Shown piece by piece: positions 6,001 through 7,154 of a stretch of DNA of 7,154 nucleotides (position 1 is its first letter; every line of letters starts with the position of its first letter). The notes below the pieces were generated by a model that saw only the letters and a program-made list of their open reading frames with translations, was not told the DNA's origin and did not search any database. This DNA comes from a bacterium (GTDB lineage Bacteria; UBP15; UBA6099). Position numbers and translations under genes: made by a program. The DNA is taken from assembly GCA_029573925.1 (NCBI GenBank), contig JAKQBV010000423.1, positions 1 through 7,154 of the forward strand, written 5' to 3'.

Positions 6001-7154
6001 GATTGTCAAATAAAACCACTCTCTTGTTTGCTGTATCCCACGACCATTCTCCGGCAGCCGGAGTGGAGTCGTCGGCGATATTGGACGCAAGAACAGGACC
6101 GCCGCCCGTGTCCATCTTCACATAATCAGGTTTCGTCACAATAGAAGCTGTGTCCGAGCAGTAGTTGCCTAGCGCGCAGACGGGCGAACACGCGCCTCCG
6201 ACGCACCAAGCGCTTATCGTGAAGTCCGTTGTTACAATTCTTTCTCCAAGCGCGGCCAACAACAGATAGTCGGGGCCGGATCCGATTTCGACGGTTCCGG
6301 GATCGCCTATTGCGAAAGGAGGCCCTACAGGAGGCCCGCCGAGGTCGCCGTTGATGGTATGGTCTTCCGGAATATTCGAATAGAAAGCGTTCGTCCTAAT
6401 CTCTACCCCGACTGCGGTAAACACGCCGATATAGTGCGGCGTGTTGTGGCAACTCGCGCAACCGATAGTGTATAGTTCTAGGCACCAAGCGTCTCCGGGA
6501 GCTGTTCCGCAGCCATTCTGATAGGCCAGCGTTTGAATCACAAAGTCGCCGTCCACGCCGTCATCCGGATCGTCCAGAACCACTTCAGCATTGGCGTTCT
6601 TGTCGTAAAGCCTAATAAACTTCGACAAGTCATATCCGCCGGTGACAGTGGTTGACAGGCCGTCCGCTCCGGTCGAGGTCATCTCCGTGACCCCGTCGGG
6701 ATAGTAGAGCTTGAACTGCGTGAAAGCGGGAGGGCCGGTCGGCGACAGGTTCAAGAACTCCACGCTCAAACTATTATTGCGAACGGTGTTATACGTGGCC
6801 GACGCGCTGTTGCCCGCGAGGTCGTACACCGTAACCGTCACGCTGTCCGCAACGCCGTCGGCATTGTCGATGTCGTATGTTCCGCTCCAATCTTCTGCCG
6901 ACATGTCGTCAACCGGATTGTCCGAGAAAGCAGCGGAGAACGCCGCGCGATACATTCCCGACAGAGCGTCGGAAGCGGTCCCCTCGACTTGGAACTCCTG
7001 CGCGGCGACCATGCCGTTTCCGAAATAAAGCCTGTTGTTTGAAGGCGAAATCCATAGATAGTCGCTCGCTTCGACAAATTCTCCGGTCAATATTACCGGC
7101 GGCGTCCAGTCTATGCTGAATATCCTCGACGCGCTCACAGGCCCATTGCCCGCT
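3020..7154 (-). CDS. Giant multidomain surface or secreted protein with CXXCH motif, beta-propeller repeats and FlgD-like C-terminus; N-terminus outside the window
   Basis: The frame runs from the TAG at 3020-3022 to the right edge without a stop. GTG 7138 can be read as a start, but the coding frame continues upstream of it (AGNGP) into Ig-like sequence, so this is an internal part of over 1370 residues. Numbering from 7138: an Ig-like domain (about 1-120; TPPVI, YDLAGNSA); a Cys-bearing stretch with one haem c-type motif CASCH (227-231); WSYDGGKMLF, WTADASKVIF, WSPDCKMISF and WSADGKLVSY (W near 625, 877 and 951 in the last three), typical TolB/PD40 propeller strands; a beta insertion near 680-775; a module with DNDADGYVD (1149-1157) and LAVYYWD...WVRMDG...HFSRYDTLG; and a FlgD/sorting-like end with YPNPY (1263-1267), GRPLASGVYLYYM and KFSIVR. 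It is probably exported. Its ligand and role are unknown. Confidence 0.93.
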   Translation of the reverse strand, partial: AGNGPVSASRIFSIDWTPPVILTGEFVEASDYLWISPSNNRLYFGNGMVAAQEFQVEGTASDALSGMYRAAFSAAFSDNPVDDMSAEDWSGTYDIDNADGVADSVTVTVYDLAGNSASATYNTVRNNSLSVEFLNLSPTGPPAFTQFKLYYPDGVTEMTSTGADGLSTTVTGGYDLSKFIRLYDKNANAEVVLDDPDDGVDGDFVIQTLAYQNGCGTAPGDAWCLELYTIGCASCHNTPHYIGVFTAVGVEIRTNAFYSNIPEDHTINGDLGGPPVGPPFAIGDPGTVEIGSGPDYLLLAALGERIVTTDFTISAWCVGGACSPVCALGNYCSDTASIVTKPDYVKMDTGGGPVLASNIADDSTPAAGEWSWDTANKRVVLFDNPGAPGTTITATPNGGSETVCVTLIDGCGILVDEGGWSDDIVELTLSQAPDSGMDITENLADINQGFANVTVPAAALSQPNQTVIKGNLVKGKACFSVTAEQLPSDDPQTPIMISSAYFGATPLSHKVGENSPLYLLIRPHKGIPESDSFTGIVDVEDVFVPTPDTTAQAIVLSPMWSYDGGKMLFTSRQSNPCDGNAAIGDSEYSNFNIYTLTLSGGILTDCARLTSNVNDGFATYGVDPSSDVTWTADASKVIFAAPDHIGTGRNKLFWVDSTVGVGQSVGDQYDYPPAGPVIASEMVWEDVTVGDDTIKVNLNPGILINIGDKVSIYELDSFTGQIAHSEIAEVTNIQHDFGDFVTEIEVTPNTVNSYLGMMSGGSSFVEYPATLRQMGQNIVPLDDDADWWDPNASGNYAECAAAYQSKLLAVRKPSANAEDYVCGPACAQDGAATTNANIVMISDTNADSEYTVGGGDNLIKVTNFHGAGAYSVNQVWPMKPKWSPDCKMISFLAWDRTPGNTNPTPPSKTSVYIINLDAEHSGFAKATLPISSLTDTGVYPIYKYDAHTMPANFPNWSADGKLVSYSIDRNNALDLEQASADMDNLVSQMFGSSNYDIFLEYILDQPESQGAIFSPQLMGNVDNNEMALAQCPTNAASACPNKPNSPFVQVSQMYLGAGAYLRMLTLGDESEVNEGGGILFQDGIITAVFPPNVVASSTVFYNADPTAYCGGVGLPDCPVNPTNDFIVQAGEAREYFPDGTNFESYARLIFRYCDNDADGYVDAGTENVHVATAAGTKAFTYDSLTNTCRIDGVLTSGGTISADTLAVYYWDKNAIPPQWVRMDGAVDKVNKTITVFSKHFSRYDTLGFRTGLQAPVLVPLQITDIRTYPNPYVQSRNWADGIKFAAGGLSGYGPINIEIKVIDIRGSLVATLAGVVNGNAPTDFSNVLENNAYTLLHWTNPVNAAGRPLASGVYLYYMTARTTNYEVTHKGKFSIVR
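6446..6460 (-). other. CXXCH (CASCH) haem c attachment-type motif in the giant protein
   Basis: Codons here give Cys-Ala-Ser-Cys-His, followed by Asn-Thr-Pro-His. CxSCHxxxH resembles haem-binding segments of multihaem cytochromes c, where the first His is the proximal ligand and a later His may be the distal one. It is the only CXXCH in the visible 1370 residues, amid otherwise beta-rich sequence. Covalent haem is possible if the protein passes the cell membrane, but it is not shown. Confidence 0.5.

Noticed and set aside
7136..7138. GTG 7138 as the true start of the giant protein
   Set aside because: The coding frame continues open to the window edge with Ig-like sequence, there is no ribosome site or signal peptide, and the domain would be cut in half.

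Overview
The window is about 7.1 kb of bacterial DNA, and every gene I can support lies on the minus strand. I cannot name the organism. Canonical TTGACA/TATAAT-type promoters, Shine-Dalgarno sites and an ordinary tRNA say Bacteria. A giant beta-rich exported-type protein ends in a YPNP...SGVYLYYM...KFSI module. Such tails are common in large surface proteins of poorly cultured Gram-negative-like lineages (Elusimicrobia-like or deltaproteobacterial genomes, for example). That lineage guess is weak. Genes have moderate GC; the gene-free stretch at 2525-2784 is clearly AT-rich.

Layout in transcription order, right to left. (1) 7154-3020: a giant protein that runs off the right edge, so its true start and any signal peptide are outside. 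It combines an Ig-like domain, a segment with one CXXCH haem-binding motif, a TolB/PD40-type beta-propeller region with large insertions, a late beta module with a DxDxDG calcium-type loop, and a C-terminal FlgD/sorting-type module. (2) 2959-2785: tRNA-Thr (CGT anticodon) behind its own sigma-70 promoter. (3) 2784-2525: an AT-rich region with an 11-bp inverted repeat, a 23-codon ORF with a strong ribosome-binding site, and a near-consensus promoter overlapped by two dyads. (4) 2524 to the left edge: a compact cluster of four genes: SCP2-like lipid-binding protein, PadR-family repressor, an NAD-dependent epimerase/3beta-HSD-like extended SDR, and a classical SDR cut by the left edge.

The four-gene cluster is the likeliest functional unit: a carrier for a hydrophobic substrate, two nucleotide-dependent oxidoreductases, and a repressor encoded inside the operon. 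I infer a small lipid, sterol-like or other hydrophobic-compound modification pathway, with the PadR protein acting on the dyads over the promoter upstream of its own operon. The substrate is unknown. No transposase, CRISPR array, phage gene or clear intrinsic terminator was seen.
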